A DNA stretch of 5,961 nucleotides from Chloroflexota bacterium (lineage in GTDB: Bacteria > Chloroflexota > Limnocylindria > Limnocylindrales > CSP1-4). The DNA is taken from assembly GCA_003157175.1 (NCBI GenBank), contig PMIQ01000047.1:5831-11791 (forward strand). Reading direction: 5' to 3'. Below the pieces are notes generated by a model. It saw nothing but the letters and a program-made list of their open reading frames with translations, was not told the DNA's origin and did not search any database. Shown piece after piece: positions 5,129 through 5,961 of this stretch. The position numbers were made by a program, and so were the translations under genes. Within the stretch, counting starts at the first letter, position 1, and each line of letters starts with the position of its first letter.

Positions 5129-5961
5129 GGAGCTACCTCGAGCGAGACGTCCAACGCCCGAGGCGAATGCGTCAGCGCGCCCATCGATATGTAGTCGACG
5201 CCCGTCTCCCCGACTTCCCGCAGGTTGGCCAGGGTGATCCCGCCGGAGGCCTCCGTCTCGACCGCGCCGTTGCCCGAGCGATGGCAGAGCGTCACCGCCT
5301 CGCGCATCCGATCGATCGGCATGTTGTCCAGCAGGATCCGATTGACGCCGGCCGCGAGCGCCTCTCGGACGTCGGCGAGCGTCTCCGCCTCGACCTCCAG
5401 CCGGAGCCGCGAATGGACCTCGTACAGTCGAGCCACGGCCGCCGCGATACCGCCGGCCAGGCGCAGGTGATTGTCCTTGACGAGGAGAGCCTCGCCCAGA
5501 TTGAGCCGGTGGTTGGAGGCGCCGCCGCAGCGGACCGCGTACTTCTCCAGCTCCCGCAGCCCGGCCGTGGTCTTGCGCGTGTCGAGCAGCACCGCGCCGG
5601 TGCCCTCGAGCTCAGCCACGCAGCGCGCCGCCAGCGTAGCGATCCCGGACAGCCGCCCGAGCAGGTTCAATGCCGTCCGCTCGCCGGCGAGCACGGCACG
5701 CGCGGGGCCGGCGATGCGGGCCACCTCCGCGGGGACCGTATCGATCCTGTCGCCGTCGGCATGGGTGGCCGTCACGACGACCCGTGGATCGAGCACGGCG
5801 AAAACGGCAGCGACCACGCCCAGTCCGCAGACCACGCCTGGCTCTTTCTGCAGGAGCGTCGTCCGGCACGTGTCTTCAGGCCCGAAGAGCCCCTCACTGG
5901 TGGGATCGCCCAGGGCCAGGTCCTCCGCCAGGGCCGCCGCCACGACCCGAGCCACGGCGGC
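5125..5961 (-). CDS. nadC: Nicotinate-nucleotide diphosphorylase (quinolinate phosphoribosyltransferase) NadC, 5' end cut by window
   Basis: NadC converts quinolinate and PRPP to nicotinate mononucleotide, CO2 and diphosphate, the step after NadA. Numbered from the Val at 5955: LAEDLALGDPTS (9-20), GERTALNLLGRLSG (Arg93), LDTRKTTAGLR (Arg127, Lys128), EKYAVRCGG and NHR (His149, Arg150), LVKDNH (Lys160), LEVEAET (Glu189), LLDNM (Asp210), EASGGI (Ser237-Gly239) and ISMGALTHS near the end. All known phosphoribosyl and quinolinate contact residues are present; the usual DTRKT-x-PGLR has Ala in place of Pro at 131. The frame is open to the window edge and the residues before the family block (Ala-Ala-Val) look like ordinary NadC sequence, so the GTG at 5955 is probably internal and the true start lies a few codons outside. 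It is upstream of nadA in one transcript; nadB is not in view. Confidence 0.95.
   Translation of the reverse strand, partial: AAVARVVAAALAEDLALGDPTSEGLFGPEDTCRTTLLQKEPGVVCGLGVVAAVFAVLDPRVVVTATHADGDRIDTVPAEVARIAGPARAVLAGERTALNLLGRLSGIATLAARCVAELEGTGAVLLDTRKTTAGLRELEKYAVRCGGASNHRLNLGEALLVKDNHLRLAGGIAAAVARLYEVHSRLRLEVEAETLADVREALAAGVNRILLDNMPIDRMREAVTLCHRSGNGAVETEASGGITLANLREVGETGVDYISMGALTHSPRALDVSLEVAP
5135..5139 (-). promoter_or_regulatory. nadA: Ribosome binding site of nadA inside the nadC 3' end
   Basis: Minus-strand GAGGT lies 6 nt before the GTG at 5128, within the last codons of nadC. It decides the nadA start in favour of the GTG that overlaps the nadC TGA, over the in-frame ATG at 5095. 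Confidence 0.7.

Noticed and set aside
4283..5194. Plus-strand open frame of 303 codons opposite nadA
   Set aside because: Antisense shadow of nadA, whose identity is certain from its motifs; no family resemblance of its own.
1..5961. A novel defence, mobile or biosynthetic system
   Set aside because: All clear genes belong to known enzyme families with ordinary neighbours; I see no integrase, transposase, terminal repeats, CRISPR repeats, toxin-antitoxin pair or reverse transcriptase.

Overview
This is a high-GC bacterial chromosomal window carrying six protein-coding genes of housekeeping or accessory metabolism. I see no mobile element, CRISPR array, tRNA or rRNA. The strong GC bias, frequent GTG starts, GC-rich hairpins without U tracts between convergent genes, and the protein flavours would fit a high-GC soil or freshwater lineage such as Chloroflexota or Actinomycetota. 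That placement is an impression, not something the window proves.

Layout, left to right: (1) 26-919, minus strand, a stand-alone RecB-like PD-(D/E)XK nuclease with a four-cysteine Fe-S signature. (2) From 1042, plus strand, methylglyoxal synthase (mgsA). Its conserved part ends near 1491, but the reading frame runs on to 2001, probably because of a one-base C insertion (natural or a sequencing error) just before an out-of-frame TAG. (3) 1586-2554, plus strand, a Gfo/Idh/MocA-family NAD(P)-dependent oxidoreductase with a strong Shine-Dalgarno. (4) 2635-3255, minus strand, an unnamed protein that looks like two tandem ABM-type (dimeric alpha/beta barrel) domains. Two GC hairpins separate it from the convergent oxidoreductase. 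(5) 3479-4057, plus strand, a dCMP deaminase-family enzyme, divergent from gene 4 across about 220 bp that hold a promoter-like element, GC-rich direct repeats and a doubtful small ORF. (6) 4091-5128 and 5125-5961, minus strand, nadA and nadC in a nadC-nadA order with a 4-bp GTGA overlap. nadC is cut by the right window edge.

Functionally, nadC and nadA encode consecutive steps of de novo NAD synthesis: NadA makes quinolinate and NadC converts it to nicotinate mononucleotide. nadB is not visible and may lie beyond the right edge. The deaminase feeds dUMP/dTTP synthesis. mgsA opens the methylglyoxal bypass from dihydroxyacetone phosphate; the neighbouring oxidoreductase is co-oriented but its substrate cannot be read from sequence. 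I found no convincing novel multi-gene system. The items most worth a second look are the missing mgsA stop, the duplicated ABM-like protein, the orphan Fe-S nuclease, and the repeats in the two divergent intergenic regions.
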